41,768 nucleotides of DNA, from positions 1 through 41,768 of the forward strand of contig PLLF01000045.1 of assembly GCA_003140855.1 (NCBI GenBank), written 5' to 3'. Under the pieces are notes generated by a model, which made no database searches, was not told the origin of the DNA, and saw nothing but the letters and a program-made list of their open reading frames with translations. Positions within the stretch are counted from its first letter, which is position 1, and every line of letters begins with the position of its first letter. A program made the translations under genes and the position numbers. The stretch comes from Vulcanimicrobiota bacterium (GTDB taxonomy: Bacteria > Vulcanimicrobiota > Vulcanimicrobiia > Vulcanimicrobiales > Vulcanimicrobiaceae). Shown here piece after piece: positions 17,510 through 25,998 of this stretch.

Positions 17510-19815
17510 GCCGGCGCACCGATCGGTTCGACCGCCTCTTCCGGAGCCTGCCGAATGTTCGTCACGCTCACGGTTGCGTCTAGCGCGAAAACGTTCGTAG
17601 GGCCGTCGGGCAAACCGCCGATAAGCGCGATCGATCCGCGGGGCATTCCCGGACGAACTTCGACGAGCAGATCGTGTAACGTCGCGTCCCCTTCCAAGTC
17701 AATGTAATCGCCGGTGCTCACGCCGAGCTCCGACGCATCTTCCGGCGAAATTGCAGCTTCCGGCAGTGGACGCAACTCCGCGATGCGCGCGTCGTGCGCG
17801 CTCGTTCCGCCGCCTGCAAGAATGCGCGACTGCACAATAATTCTAAATGTAAGCCCCTCGTGACGCGCCTTTCGGTGCTCCTCGGGATGGTTCGACGGGC
17901 TCACCATGACAAAGCGCTCGTCGCCTAACGTGAAATCTTCAGGCGCGGAGGCGAGATGTCGAAGAACCGCCGCGTCCACTTCTTCCGCAACTGGAAGATC
18001 CACGCCGAGTTTTTCGGCGAGCGCCACGATCATTTCGAGATCGCTTAGCGCTTCGGCCGGCGATTCGAGCGACTGCGCCGCATTCACAGGCAGAACGTCG
18101 CCAGCAAGATTTGTCGTCGTTCCGGTTTTTTCAAATCCGGATTTTGCCGGAAGCACGAGCGTTGCGAGCTCTGCCGTTTCGGTCATGAACAGATCGCTCA
18201 CCACCACAAAGGGTGCGCGCGTGTCGCTGAAGCCGGGATAGTGCAGCGCCGGATTAGCTCCGAAGATCGAAAGAACGACTAAACGCCCCTCGCGTGCGGC
18301 GGCGAACATGCCGGCCGCGTCGAGTCCGCGCTCGACGCTTGCGTAGCCGGGTTTGCAAAACGGCAGCATGCCCATCGCTTCGGCGCCGCGCGCATTGGGC
18401 TGCTCGCCCGTGATGTACGTAAGAATTCGCGCATCCTTCGGCATCTTCTCGAGCAGTGACGTGGCGAGCGCTGCGTCGCAGCCATCCCAGACGATCGCAA
18501 TGCGTTTCGCGCCTTTGGGCAAATTTTTCGCCGCCTCTGCCACGGTCGCGACATCCATCGATGGAATTTGCGCCGGATAGGCGCGTTCCGCCGATGCGAC
18601 GCGAATCACCTTAGCGCCTTTTTGCAACGCTGCTTTGCGTATCCGCAAATCCATGATCGGCGCACGTTCGGCCGGCGATTCGCCGATCAGCACGATCGCG
18701 TCGGCGCTTTCCAAATCAACGAGCTTGCCGCCGTCGCGGCCGGGCGAGGCTTGGCGCTGCCGGCCTGCGCGCCAATCGAGATTGCGTACGCCTTTGGCGC
18801 GAAAGACGTGCTGCAACAAAAACGCTTCTTCGTTCGTCAGGCGGCCGCCGCCGATCGCGCCGACCGAAGCCGGACTGACGGCGCATGCGTCGCTTATTGC
18901 GGCCGCCCACAGTTCGAGCGCGTCGTCCCAGCTGATTTGCACCCAACTTCCATCCCGCTTGTACATCGGCTGAGTGATGCGTTCGGAATCGTCGTAGAAA
19001 CCGACATTGTAGCGGCCGCGATCGCAGAGCCAGCCGTCGCTGATCGCATCATCGTCTTCAACCGACATCGTGCGCTGCACGACGCCGACGCGTACGTCAA
19101 CATGCATCTGGCAGCCGACCGGACACTGCGTGCACGTCGTACCGGTCCGGCGCAAATCCCACGGACGCGACTTGAAGCGATACGTTTTCGAGGTCAGTGC
19201 GCCGACCGGGCACAGCTCGGTGACGTTTCCGGTGAAATTATGCCGATAGGGTTCACCGTTTGCCGTGGCGATGATGTTGCGAACACCGCGGTCTTTCAGC
19301 ACAAGCTCGCGCTCGCCGACGATCATGTCATCGAAGCGCACGCACCGCTGGCATACCACGCAGCGTTCTTCATCTAATACGATCGTCGGTCCCAAGTCTA
19401 CGGCTTTGGGTTTGCTGACTTTCGGATCGACACTGCGCGAATAGCCTTGACCGTAGGCCATCGCGTAATCTTGCAGATCGCATTCGCCGCCTTTGTCGCA
19501 AATCGGACAATCCAGCGGATGATTCAGGAGATACAACTCGAGCACGGCGCGCCGTCCGTCGGCCGCTTTCTCACTCTGCGTGTGCACCACCATGCCGTCC
19601 GTCACCGCGGTGTTGCACGCAATCTGCAGCTTGGGCATGCCTTCGATTTCGACCAGGCAAATGCGGCACAGGCCGGCCGGCCCCATCTTGCGGTGATAGC
19701 AGTAGACCGGAATCTCGCGTTTTATCTGCTTGGCAGCTTCGACCAACCACGTTCCTTTCGGAACCTGCACCGGCGTGCCGTCAATAGTGACGGTGACGAG
19801 TTGCTGTTCGCTCAT
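17506..19815 (-). CDS. nuoG: NADH-quinone oxidoreductase subunit G
   Basis: 769 residues. N-terminal [2Fe-2S] (YCYHRKMGPAGLCRIC, then ACNT), the His-ligated cluster motif HPLDCPICDKGGECDLQDYA, a [4Fe-4S] pair of motifs (CVVCQRC; CPVGAL), and CTQCPVGC with LCDRG: CxxCxxxC plus a fourth Cys, so the off-path cluster N7 is probably present. A molybdopterin-oxidoreductase-like body follows without a cofactor. Near residue 635-645 the text FVMVSPSNHPEEH is encoded by an interspersed-repeat-like sequence (17885-17910), perhaps an insertion in a loop. ATG overlaps nuoF by 4 bases. Confidence 0.96.
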   Translation of the reverse strand: MSEQQLVTVTIDGTPVQVPKGTWLVEAAKQIKREIPVYCYHRKMGPAGLCRICLVEIEGMPKLQIACNTAVTDGMVVHTQSEKAADGRRAVLELYLLNHPLDCPICDKGGECDLQDYAMAYGQGYSRSVDPKVSKPKAVDLGPTIVLDEERCVVCQRCVRFDDMIVGERELVLKDRGVRNIIATANGEPYRHNFTGNVTELCPVGALTSKTYRFKSRPWDLRRTGTTCTQCPVGCQMHVDVRVGVVQRTMSVEDDDAISDGWLCDRGRYNVGFYDDSERITQPMYKRDGSWVQISWDDALELWAAAISDACAVSPASVGAIGGGRLTNEEAFLLQHVFRAKGVRNLDWRAGRQRQASPGRDGGKLVDLESADAIVLIGESPAERAPIMDLRIRKAALQKGAKVIRVASAERAYPAQIPSMDVATVAEAAKNLPKGAKRIAIVWDGCDAALATSLLEKMPKDARILTYITGEQPNARGAEAMGMLPFCKPGYASVERGLDAAGMFAAAREGRLVVLSIFGANPALHYPGFSDTRAPFVVVSDLFMTETAELATLVLPAKSGFEKTGTTTNLAGDVLPVNAAQSLESPAEALSDLEMIVALAEKLGVDLPVAEEVDAAVLRHLASAPEDFTLGDERFVMVSPSNHPEEHRKARHEGLTFRIIVQSRILAGGGTSAHDARIAELRPLPEAAISPEDASELGVSTGDYIDLEGDATLHDLLVEVRPGMPRGSIALIGGLPDGPTNVFALDATVSVTNIRQAPEEAVEPIGAPA
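17885..17910. repeat. Short interspersed repeat inside nuoG
   Basis: GGATGGTTCGACGGGCTCACCATGAC has inverted ends ATGGT (17887-17891) and ACCAT (17903-17907) around TTCGACGGGCTC. In the NuoG frame it reads VMVSPSNHP. Very similar strings (MVSLSNHE) are known artefacts of a small repeat that is scattered through many environmental bacterial genomes. Core shared with 8632-8645. Confidence 0.5.
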
Positions 19816-21071
19816 GCGCGCACCGTCTCTCTCGCGACGCGAGCTTCGAATTGCTCCGGAAAGCGCTTTAGGACGGAAGCTAAGAACGGCTCGATCGAAT
19901 CACCGAGCGGACACAGGTTGATGCCGGTAATCTCATGGCTGACGCGCGCCAGCATCTCGATATCGGATTTGAGCCCGCGATTTTCGAGGAAACGATGAAG
20001 CACGCGCTCGAGCCAGTGTCCGCCCTCGCGGCACGGCGTGCACTGTCCGCACGATTCGTGCGCAAAGAAACGCACGAGATTGAAGGCGGCGCGCACGAAA
20101 TCGGTCGTGTCGTCCATCACGACGATGGCGCCCGAACCTAGCATCGTGCCGGCCTTTTGCAGCGACTCATAATCGTACGGCAGATCGAGCTGTTCTTCGA
20201 AGATGCACGCCGACGAACCGCCGCCCGGTTGAACAGCCATCAGTTTTCGCCCAGGCCGCAAACCGCCGGCGATTTCGATCAACTCGCGCACGGGCGTGCC
20301 GAGCGCGACCTCATAGTTGCCGGGCTTCTGCACGTGGCCGCTGATCGAAACGACTTTGTAGCCCTTGCTGCGCTCGGTGCCGACTGCGGTAAACCATTCC
20401 GGTCCGCGTTCGAGGATCGGCACCAGGTAGGCCAGCGTCTCGACGTTGTTAACGACAGTCGGTTTGCTGTATAAGCCTTGCACCGCCGGAAACGGAGGCT
20501 TCAGGCGCGGCTCACCGCGTTTGCCTTCGAGTGAGTTCAGCAGCGCAGTCTCTTCGCCGCAAATGTATGCGCCCGCGCCGCGATGTGCGGTTACCTCGAG
20601 ATCGAAACCGCTCCCGAACAGATCCTTTCCGACAAAGCCCGCCTTGCGCGCTTGCGTCAGCGCCTCCATGAAAATTCCATAACCGCGCTTGAATTCACCG
20701 CGAATATAGATGAAGGCATGATGCGATTCGATCGCATATGCACCCAATAGGATGCCCTCGAGTACCAAGTGCGGCGTCTCCTCGAGCAGCATGCGATCTT
20801 TGAACGTGCCTGGTTCGGCCTCGTCGCAGTTGCAAACGAGATAACGCGGACGCACGTCTGCCGGCAAGAATGACCACTTCTTACCGGTTGGAAATCCGGC
20901 GCCGCCTCGCCCACGCAACCCGGATTTATCGGACATAGCTTGCACGTCGGCCGGCTTCATCTCCTTAAACGCGCGCGCCAACTGTTTGTAACCGCCGCGT
21001 TCGCGATAGACTTTGATGTCGCGCAGGTTCGCCTCGCCGATGCCTTCGGTCAATACTTTGACGACCGGCAT
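19812..21071 (-). CDS. nuoF: NADH-quinone oxidoreductase subunit F
   Basis: 419 residues. The NADH-oxidising subunit: FMN/NADH site GLRGRGGAGFPTGKKWSF and CNCDEAEPGTFKDR, GAGAYICGEETALLNSLEGK, and the N3 [4Fe-4S] ligands ESCGQCTPCREG with a fourth Cys in INLCPLGDS. It takes a hydride from NADH and passes electrons to NuoG. ATG overlaps the nuoE stop by one base (TAATG). Confidence 0.98.
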   Translation of the reverse strand: MPVVKVLTEGIGEANLRDIKVYRERGGYKQLARAFKEMKPADVQAMSDKSGLRGRGGAGFPTGKKWSFLPADVRPRYLVCNCDEAEPGTFKDRMLLEETPHLVLEGILLGAYAIESHHAFIYIRGEFKRGYGIFMEALTQARKAGFVGKDLFGSGFDLEVTAHRGAGAYICGEETALLNSLEGKRGEPRLKPPFPAVQGLYSKPTVVNNVETLAYLVPILERGPEWFTAVGTERSKGYKVVSISGHVQKPGNYEVALGTPVRELIEIAGGLRPGRKLMAVQPGGGSSACIFEEQLDLPYDYESLQKAGTMLGSGAIVVMDDTTDFVRAAFNLVRFFAHESCGQCTPCREGGHWLERVLHRFLENRGLKSDIEMLARVSHEITGINLCPLGDSIEPFLASVLKRFPEQFEARVARETVRA

Positions 21072-21811
21072 TACTCTTCGATCACCTGCGCGAGCGCGGG
21101 CTCGACGTTCGCCAGCCGCTCGTTGGTCCGTCCTTTGAAGCGCGCTTCATCGGACAAGATGCGATCCAGCATGATGATGCCGTCGCGATCGAGTCCGCCG
21201 GGATTATTCGGGTCGGGCTGATCCTGCGCGCCGGCCGACTTTCCGCCGGTCGAAACCTCGAAGTCTTGCCGCTCCGTCCAGCTGCGCTCGGGCGCTCGCG
21301 TTTGCGCGAGCGGCGGCACGGCATACTTACCCGCGCGCATCGCGGCCAGCATATCGTCGATCATCTGCGACGTTAAATCGTAGACGAAGTTCAAATTCAC
21401 TTGCATGCACGTCGCGCGATCGCACGCCGCCAAACACTCGACCTCTTCGTACGAAAACAAGCCGTCAGCAGTGGTTTGCAAGTGCGAGATTCCGAGCTGC
21501 TCGCGAAAATACGCCATGATGTCCTCGGCGCCGTTCAGCGTGCACGCCAAACCACGACACACCTGCAGCATGTATTTTCCGACCGGCTTACGATAGAACA
21601 GCGTGTAGAACGATACCGTCGATTCGACGACGGCCTGCGACAGGTCGAGCATCTCGGCAACCGCGCGCAGCGCCTCCGGGCTCGCGTACCCCTCGCTCTG
21701 CTGAAACAAGTGCACCAGCGGCAGCAGCGCCGATCGCGGCTGTTCGTATTGCGCGATGATCTCATCGCATTGCTTCTTCAACCGCTCTCGCAGCGCGGAG
21801 AAATCGCTCAT
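21071..21811 (-). CDS. nuoE: NADH-quinone oxidoreductase subunit E with C-terminal extension
   Basis: 246 residues. The thioredoxin-like [2Fe-2S] domain ends near residue 165: VCRGLACTLNG gives CxxxxC and VECLAACDRATC gives the CxxxC pair for cluster N1a. About 80 further residues follow (from RAGKYAVPPLAQTRAPERSW onward), rich in charged residues and without a motif I know; many NuoE proteins stop before this. The extension may contact NuoF, which follows directly. Overlaps nuoD by 4 bases. Confidence 0.95.
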   Translation of the reverse strand: MSDFSALRERLKKQCDEIIAQYEQPRSALLPLVHLFQQSEGYASPEALRAVAEMLDLSQAVVESTVSFYTLFYRKPVGKYMLQVCRGLACTLNGAEDIMAYFREQLGISHLQTTADGLFSYEEVECLAACDRATCMQVNLNFVYDLTSQMIDDMLAAMRAGKYAVPPLAQTRAPERSWTERQDFEVSTGGKSAGAQDQPDPNNPGGLDRDGIIMLDRILSDEARFKGRTNERLANVEPALAQVIEE

Positions 21812-23025
21812 CGATCCACTTCTCCGAAAACCGGATCGAGCGAGCCGATGATTACGACGAGATCGGCGATCAGATTTCCGGGCGCCAGTCCTTTGAGCGC
21901 CTGCAGGTTGTACATCGAAGGCGGGCGCGTGCGCACGCGATAGGGGCGATTCCCGCCGTCCGAAACGACGTAATAGCCGAGCTCGCCGCGCGGCCCCTCG
22001 ACCGCTTGGTACACATCTCCCGGCGGGACGCGAAAGCCTTCGGTCATGATTTTAAAGTGATGGATCAGCGCTTCCATCGAGAGCGCGATCGTTTCTTTGG
22101 GAGGCGGCATGACTTTGGTGTCGTCGACTGCGTACGGGCCCGGCTTGAGCGAATCGCGCACTTGGCGTACGATGCGCATCGATTGTTCCATCTCGTCCAA
22201 ACGCACCAGAAAGCGCGCGTACGAGTCGCCCTCGGTGCGCGTGGGGATGTCGAACTCGTAATTCTCATAGCCGCCGTACGGAAAAGCTCGCCGCACGTCG
22301 TAGGCGATACCGGTTGCGCGCAAACCCGGGCCGGTGATGCTCCAGTCCTGCGCTTCTTCTTGGGTCATGATGCCGACATCGACCAGACGGTCTTGCAAAA
22401 TCGGATTTGACTGCAGCAGCCCGCGCAGATCCCGCATGCGTCCGGGAAACATTTCCATCAACGCGTCGAGCTGCTCCATAAAGCCGCTCGGAAGGTCCGC
22501 TTGCACGCCGCCGACGCGAAGATAGTTCGGATGCATGCGCGCGCCGCCGGCGGCTTCTTGCAGATCGAGAATCTTCTCGCGCATATCGAAACAGTAGAAA
22601 AACGCCGAAAGCGCGCCGAGATCGATGCCGTGCGTCCCAAGCCACACGCAGTGCGAAGCGACGCGCGTGAGTTCGGCCTGCAGAACGCGAATCTGGCGGG
22701 CGCGTTCGGGAATGCGATCGGTTAGGCCGAGCAGCTGCTCCACGGCCAAGCAGTAGCAATACGCGTTGCTGCTGGGCGCCAGGTAATCCATGCGTTCGAT
22801 CACGGTCTGGGCTTGCGACCAAAATAAATTCTCGGCCGTTTTTTCGATGCCGGTGTGCAAGTAACCGATCTCGGGCTCGGCCTTGAGGATCGTCTCGCCT
22901 TCGATCTCCAGCATGATCTGCAGCACGCCATGCGTTGAAGGGTGCTGCGGACCCATCGAGAGCACCATCGCGTTGCCTTCGTGCGAAACGATCTCGGGCG
23001 TCAGCGGCGTCGTGGACATGCTCAT
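21808..23025 (-). CDS. nuoD: NADH-quinone oxidoreductase subunit D
   Basis: 405 residues from ATG 23025 ([13 protein letters not shown]). The quinone-site His is in MGPQHPSTHGVL; other blocks are IGYLHTGIEKTAE, ERMDYLAPSSNAY, GPRGELGYYVVSDG and RVRTRPPSMYNLQAL. The frame is open far upstream to 23349, but that text is only the shadow of nuoC. ATG at 23025 overlaps the nuoC stop by 4 bases, as elsewhere in this operon. Confidence 0.97.
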   Translation of the reverse strand: MSMSTTPLTPEIVSHEGNAMVLSMGPQHPSTHGVLQIMLEIEGETILKAEPEIGYLHTGIEKTAENLFWSQAQTVIERMDYLAPSSNAYCYCLAVEQLLGLTDRIPERARQIRVLQAELTRVASHCVWLGTHGIDLGALSAFFYCFDMREKILDLQEAAGGARMHPNYLRVGGVQADLPSGFMEQLDALMEMFPGRMRDLRGLLQSNPILQDRLVDVGIMTQEEAQDWSITGPGLRATGIAYDVRRAFPYGGYENYEFDIPTRTEGDSYARFLVRLDEMEQSMRIVRQVRDSLKPGPYAVDDTKVMPPPKETIALSMEALIHHFKIMTEGFRVPPGDVYQAVEGPRGELGYYVVSDGGNRPYRVRTRPPSMYNLQALKGLAPGNLIADLVVIIGSLDPVFGEVDR

Positions 23026-23600
23026 TTCGAGGGATCCTCGCCGCGAACCCCAGCAATTTGCCGCTGCAGCGCTTCGAGCGTGCGGCCCGACGGCGGCGTG
23101 CCTGCTTGCACGTTGCTCTTGAGCGCGAAGACCGGACGCGGCGAGCGTTCGCGCGCGGGGCCGCGCAACGGATAATCCTTGCGCAGCGGATGACCTTCCC
23201 AGTCGTTGGGCATTTGAATGCGCCGCAAATCCGGATGGCCTTCGAAATTGATCCCAAAGAGATCGTAAATCTCGCGCTCGGCCCAATCGGCGGACTTCCA
23301 CAGATCGGTTGCCGTCGGAAGCTTTGGCTCGTTCCCCTGAACGCCGCAAAGTAGTCGGACGCGCTGTGTCTTGCGCAGATTCAACAGATGATAGACGACG
23401 TCGAATCGCGGCGTGCGCTGCGGATAATCCACCGCGCCGACGTCGAGCAGCAGCGTAAAGCCTTCGCGTTTGAGCTCGGCCAGCCGCGCGTGCACGTCGG
23501 CGAGCTCGATGCGTTCGATTGCGGCGTCATCGATCGGAGGGCGCAGCGCGGGAGGATCGATCGCCGTGCCGGTCAGCGGCGGTGTTTGTGTGCTAGGCAC
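23022..23600 (-). CDS. nuoC: NADH-quinone oxidoreductase subunit C
   Basis: 192 residues, a separate NuoC rather than a CD fusion. The signature is [23 protein letters not shown] in two parts ([27 protein letters not shown]), followed by [12 protein letters not shown]. It is part of the peripheral arm beside NuoD. The C-terminal tail after 160 is not conserved to my eye. The start overlaps the nuoB end by 8 bases. Confidence 0.96.
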   Translation of the reverse strand: MPSTQTPPLTGTAIDPPALRPPIDDAAIERIELADVHARLAELKREGFTLLLDVGAVDYPQRTPRFDVVYHLLNLRKTQRVRLLCGVQGNEPKLPTATDLWKSADWAEREIYDLFGINFEGHPDLRRIQMPNDWEGHPLRKDYPLRGPARERSPRPVFALKSNVQAGTPPSGRTLEALQRQIAGVRGEDPSK

Positions 23601-24072
23601 GCGCTAACAGACCGCCGCGGCCGCCTTCACGGATCTGCTGCTGAATCAAATTGACCGCGTACAGCAAGCCGTCGGGCGTCGGCGGGCAGCCTGGAACGTA
23701 GACGTCGACCGGTATGATCGTATCGACGCCTTGCACGATGGCATAATTATCGAACACGCCGCCCGAACTCGCGCAGGCACCCATGGAGATTACCCATTTC
23801 GGATCGGCCATTTGATCGAAAAGCCGCTTTACGACGGGCGCCATTTTTTGCGCGACGCGGCCGGAGACGATCATCAAATCGGCTTGCCGCGGCGACGGCC
23901 GGAAGACTTCGGAACCCAAACGCCCGATGTCGTATTCAGGCGCGGTCGCGCTCATCATCTCGATCGCACAGCACGCCAAACCCATCGTGAGCGGCCACAC
24001 GCTGGAGCTCTGCGCCCAGCGCGCGACGTCGTCGAGTTTGGCCAAAAGAAAATGCCCGGGCCCTACCTCCAC
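23593..24072 (-). CDS. nuoB: NADH-quinone oxidoreductase subunit B
   Basis: 159 residues from GTG 24072. The N2 [4Fe-4S] ligands are LACCAIEMM (adjacent Cys pair), MGACASSGG and [16 protein letters not shown]2 gives electrons to quinone. I prefer GTG 24072, which has GAGG 6 bases upstream, over the TTG at 24093, which has no ribosome site and overlaps nuoA by 31 bases; the GTG overlaps by only 10. Confidence 0.95.
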   Translation of the reverse strand: MEVGPGHFLLAKLDDVARWAQSSSVWPLTMGLACCAIEMMSATAPEYDIGRLGSEVFRPSPRQADLMIVSGRVAQKMAPVVKRLFDQMADPKWVISMGACASSGGVFDNYAIVQGVDTIIPVDVYVPGCPPTPDGLLYAVNLIQQQIREGGRGGLLARA

Positions 24073-24416
24073 TCGAAGCCTCGCTTTTTCCAAACGTACG
24101 CGTATCCAATCCCGAGCACTACGATGAACACTCCCATTTCAATCAGTCCGAACATGCGCAGCGCGTGCATTTGCACGGCCCACGGATAAAATGAAGCCGC
24201 CTCAACGTCGAGGATGACGAACAGCATCGCGATCAGGTAGAACTTGACGGGAAACCGGCCCGCAATCGCCGAGGTCGGCTCGACGCCGCACTCGTAGGCT
24301 TTCTCTTTTTCGGGGTTGGGTTTGCGCTGAGCCAGAAGTCCCGGCAGCAGGCTGAAAGCCAGCGCGGCGGCTATGGCGACGGCCACGAAAATCGCGACGG
24401 GAGCATAGGGGGTCAT
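24063..24416 (-). CDS. nuoA: NADH-quinone oxidoreductase subunit A
   Basis: 117 residues from ATG 24416 ([13 protein letters not shown]), three membrane helices. The typical [20 protein letters not shown] loop, with its quinone-site Cys, and [22 protein letters not shown] identify it. A TTG at 24449 would add 11 residues; the ATG gives the usual length and begins right after the palindrome at 24418-24441. First gene of the 14-gene operon. No good ribosome site precedes the ATG. Confidence 0.93.
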   Translation of the reverse strand: MTPYAPVAIFVAVAIAAALAFSLLPGLLAQRKPNPEKEKAYECGVEPTSAIAGRFPVKFYLIAMLFVILDVEAASFYPWAVQMHALRMFGLIEMGVFIVVLGIGYAYVWKKRGFEWR

Positions 24417-24417
24417 C

Positions 24418-24441
24418 GGCTTGTGACAGTTTTCACAAGCC
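24418..24441. promoter_or_regulatory. Perfect CRP-type palindrome between nuoA and a divergent gene
   Basis: GGCTTGTGA-CAGTTT-TCACAAGCC: nine-base perfect arms and a 6-base spacer. The inner part is TGTGA-N6-TCACA, the consensus half-sites of CRP-like regulators. It lies one base before the nuoA ATG and is centred 43.5 bases before the ATG of the divergent gene at 24473. It could be an operator for both genes; as RNA it could also form a hairpin just before the nuoA start. A Crp/Fnr-family gene occurs at 40706, but a link is only a guess. Confidence 0.65.
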
Positions 24442-24472
24442 TTTCCCAACCCCTTGAAGAAAGAATAGCGGC

Positions 24473-24922
24473 ATGAAAGTGTTTGCGTTTGCGCTGGTCT
24501 TTGTTCTGGCTCAGGGAGGCGGGTGCAATAACCCCAACGGCGGAGGCGTGCAGGATTACGGCTCGATCGTCGGGCGCGTGCTCGACGCCTCGAACAATCG
24601 TCCGGTGCCGAACGCCCTGGTTGCCGTCGGCGCGCTGTACACCGGCTACTCCAACCCCGACGGCGCGTTCACGTTGTCGGGCATTCCCATCGGACGCCAG
24701 GGCCTGAGCGCGAGCGCGCCTGGTTACCAAACCACGTCGGTCATCGTTCCGGTGCACAAAGATCAGACCACCAACGCATACTACGTCCGGCTGCTTCCTT
24801 TAACCGGCGGCCCTACCGCGCCGCCGCCACCGACGCCGACACCGACCGCAGGACCGCCGACCCCAACACCCGTGCTCACCCCGGAACCGAGCCCCACCGG
24901 CAGTAGCAGTCCCTCGCCGTAG
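24473..24922 (+). CDS. Small exported protein, carboxypeptidase-regulatory-like domain, Pro/Thr tail
   Basis: 149 residues. A signal peptide (MKVFAFALVFVLAQGGGC) ends at a Cys, but the lipobox is atypical (GGGC), so a lipid anchor is uncertain. Residues 30-105 look like a CarboxypepD-regulatory-like beta-sandwich: GSIVGRVLDASNNRPVPNAL, GYSNPDGAFTLSGIPIGRQG. The last 38 residues are PT/PS-rich (PPPPTPTPTAGPPTPTP). It is probably a cell-surface or periplasmic binding module. The TAG stop shares its G with the GTG of the channel gene, so the two are co-translated. Confidence 0.75.
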   Translation: MKVFAFALVFVLAQGGGCNNPNGGGVQDYGSIVGRVLDASNNRPVPNALVAVGALYTGYSNPDGAFTLSGIPIGRQGLSASAPGYQTTSVIVPVHKDQTTNAYYVRLLPLTGGPTAPPPPTPTPTAGPPTPTPVLTPEPSPTGSSSPSP

Positions 24923-25998
24923 TGGCGCTCAACATCCTGGCGATTGTCGCCGGCCTGTTCTTGGTCCTCATCGCGCTGCGCGACGTCTTCCAGGGCGTCA
25001 TCGTACCGCGCGCCGAGAACACGCTGCTGCGCGTCAGCCACTATTTGAACCGCGGCTGCTGGCGGATATGGCCGTGGACCGCGTACCGGCTCTACCGCGA
25101 CCCGCTGCAACGCGAAAACTTCTTGGGAGCGTTCGCGCCGCTCATGCTCGTCGTCTATCTCGTGACATGGGTCGTGCTGCTGATCGCGGGCTGGGGTTTG
25201 TTTTTCTACGGGATCCGCGATCAATTGCGCCCGGACGGTTTATCGTTTGCCGAGTGCGTGTATTTTGCGGGCGCGTCGTTCCTGACCATCGGCTACGGCG
25301 ACATCGTCGGCACGACGACGCTGGCACATATGGCGTCGCTTGTCGCCGGCGCGTGCGGATTGGCTGTCGTCGCCGTGGTTGCAACGTTCTTGTTTTCGAT
25401 CTTTGGAGCGTTTCAGCTGCGCGAAAGGTTCGTCGTCACGTTGGGCGCGCACGCCGGAGCACCGCCCAGCGGCGTCGGCTTGCTGATCGAACACGCGCAG
25501 GCCGGAATTGTCCCCGACTTAGCACAGGTTTTTCGCGACGGACAAAACTGGATGGCCGAAGTGATGGAAAGCCATCTGGCTTATCCCATCCTCACACTGT
25601 TCCGTTCGAGTCACGATTATGAATCGTGGGTGGGAACGCTCGGCACGCTGCTGGACGCCTCGGCGCTGGTGTTGACGACGGTTGAAGTGGACGATGCGAT
25701 TCGAGGTCAAGCTCACATCGCTTACAACCTCGGGCGTCACTTGACGCACGATTTCACCGGTTACTTTGGTTTTGGAGAACGCGAGGACGGCGCCGGAATC
25801 GAGCGCGCCGAGTTTGAGACGGCTTGCAAGCATTTGACGCAGGTGGGTTACAAGCTGCGGGACGGCGAGAACGCATGGAAACGCTTCTCGGACTTACGCA
25901 AAACCTATGCAGTGCACTTGAACGCGCTGGCGCGCTGGCTCGAAATTCCGCCGGTGCAATGGGTCGGCGATCGCACATTGATAAAAAGCCACCACTAA
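24922..25998 (+). CDS. Two-TM-type potassium channel with cytosolic domain
   Basis: 358 residues. The pore loop is CVYFAGASFLTIGYGDIVG, with the K+ selectivity filter TIGYGD at about residues 120-125. Hydrophobic helices lie near 3-22, 75-100 and 135-158. The C-terminal about 190 residues are soluble and carry no RCK/TrkA Rossmann motif that I can see, so gating is unknown. It sits in the inner membrane. The gene ends tail to tail with the protease gene, overlapping by 4 bases. Confidence 0.85.
   Translation: MALNILAIVAGLFLVLIALRDVFQGVIVPRAENTLLRVSHYLNRGCWRIWPWTAYRLYRDPLQRENFLGAFAPLMLVVYLVTWVVLLIAGWGLFFYGIRDQLRPDGLSFAECVYFAGASFLTIGYGDIVGTTTLAHMASLVAGACGLAVVAVVATFLFSIFGAFQLRERFVVTLGAHAGAPPSGVGLLIEHAQAGIVPDLAQVFRDGQNWMAEVMESHLAYPILTLFRSSHDYESWVGTLGTLLDASALVLTTVEVDDAIRGQAHIAYNLGRHLTHDFTGYFGFGEREDGAGIERAEFETACKHLTQVGYKLRDGENAWKRFSDLRKTYAVHLNALARWLEIPPVQWVGDRTLIKSHH

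Noticed and set aside
23026-23349. N-terminal extension of NuoD
   Set aside because: Arg/Ala-rich shadow of nuoC; the ATG at 23025 with a 4-base overlap fits the family start.
25525-25560. A third copy of the interspersed repeat (reverse reading HPVLSVAKNL)
   Set aside because: The TTCGAC-GCTCA core is absent and the channel frame reads normally; probably chance.
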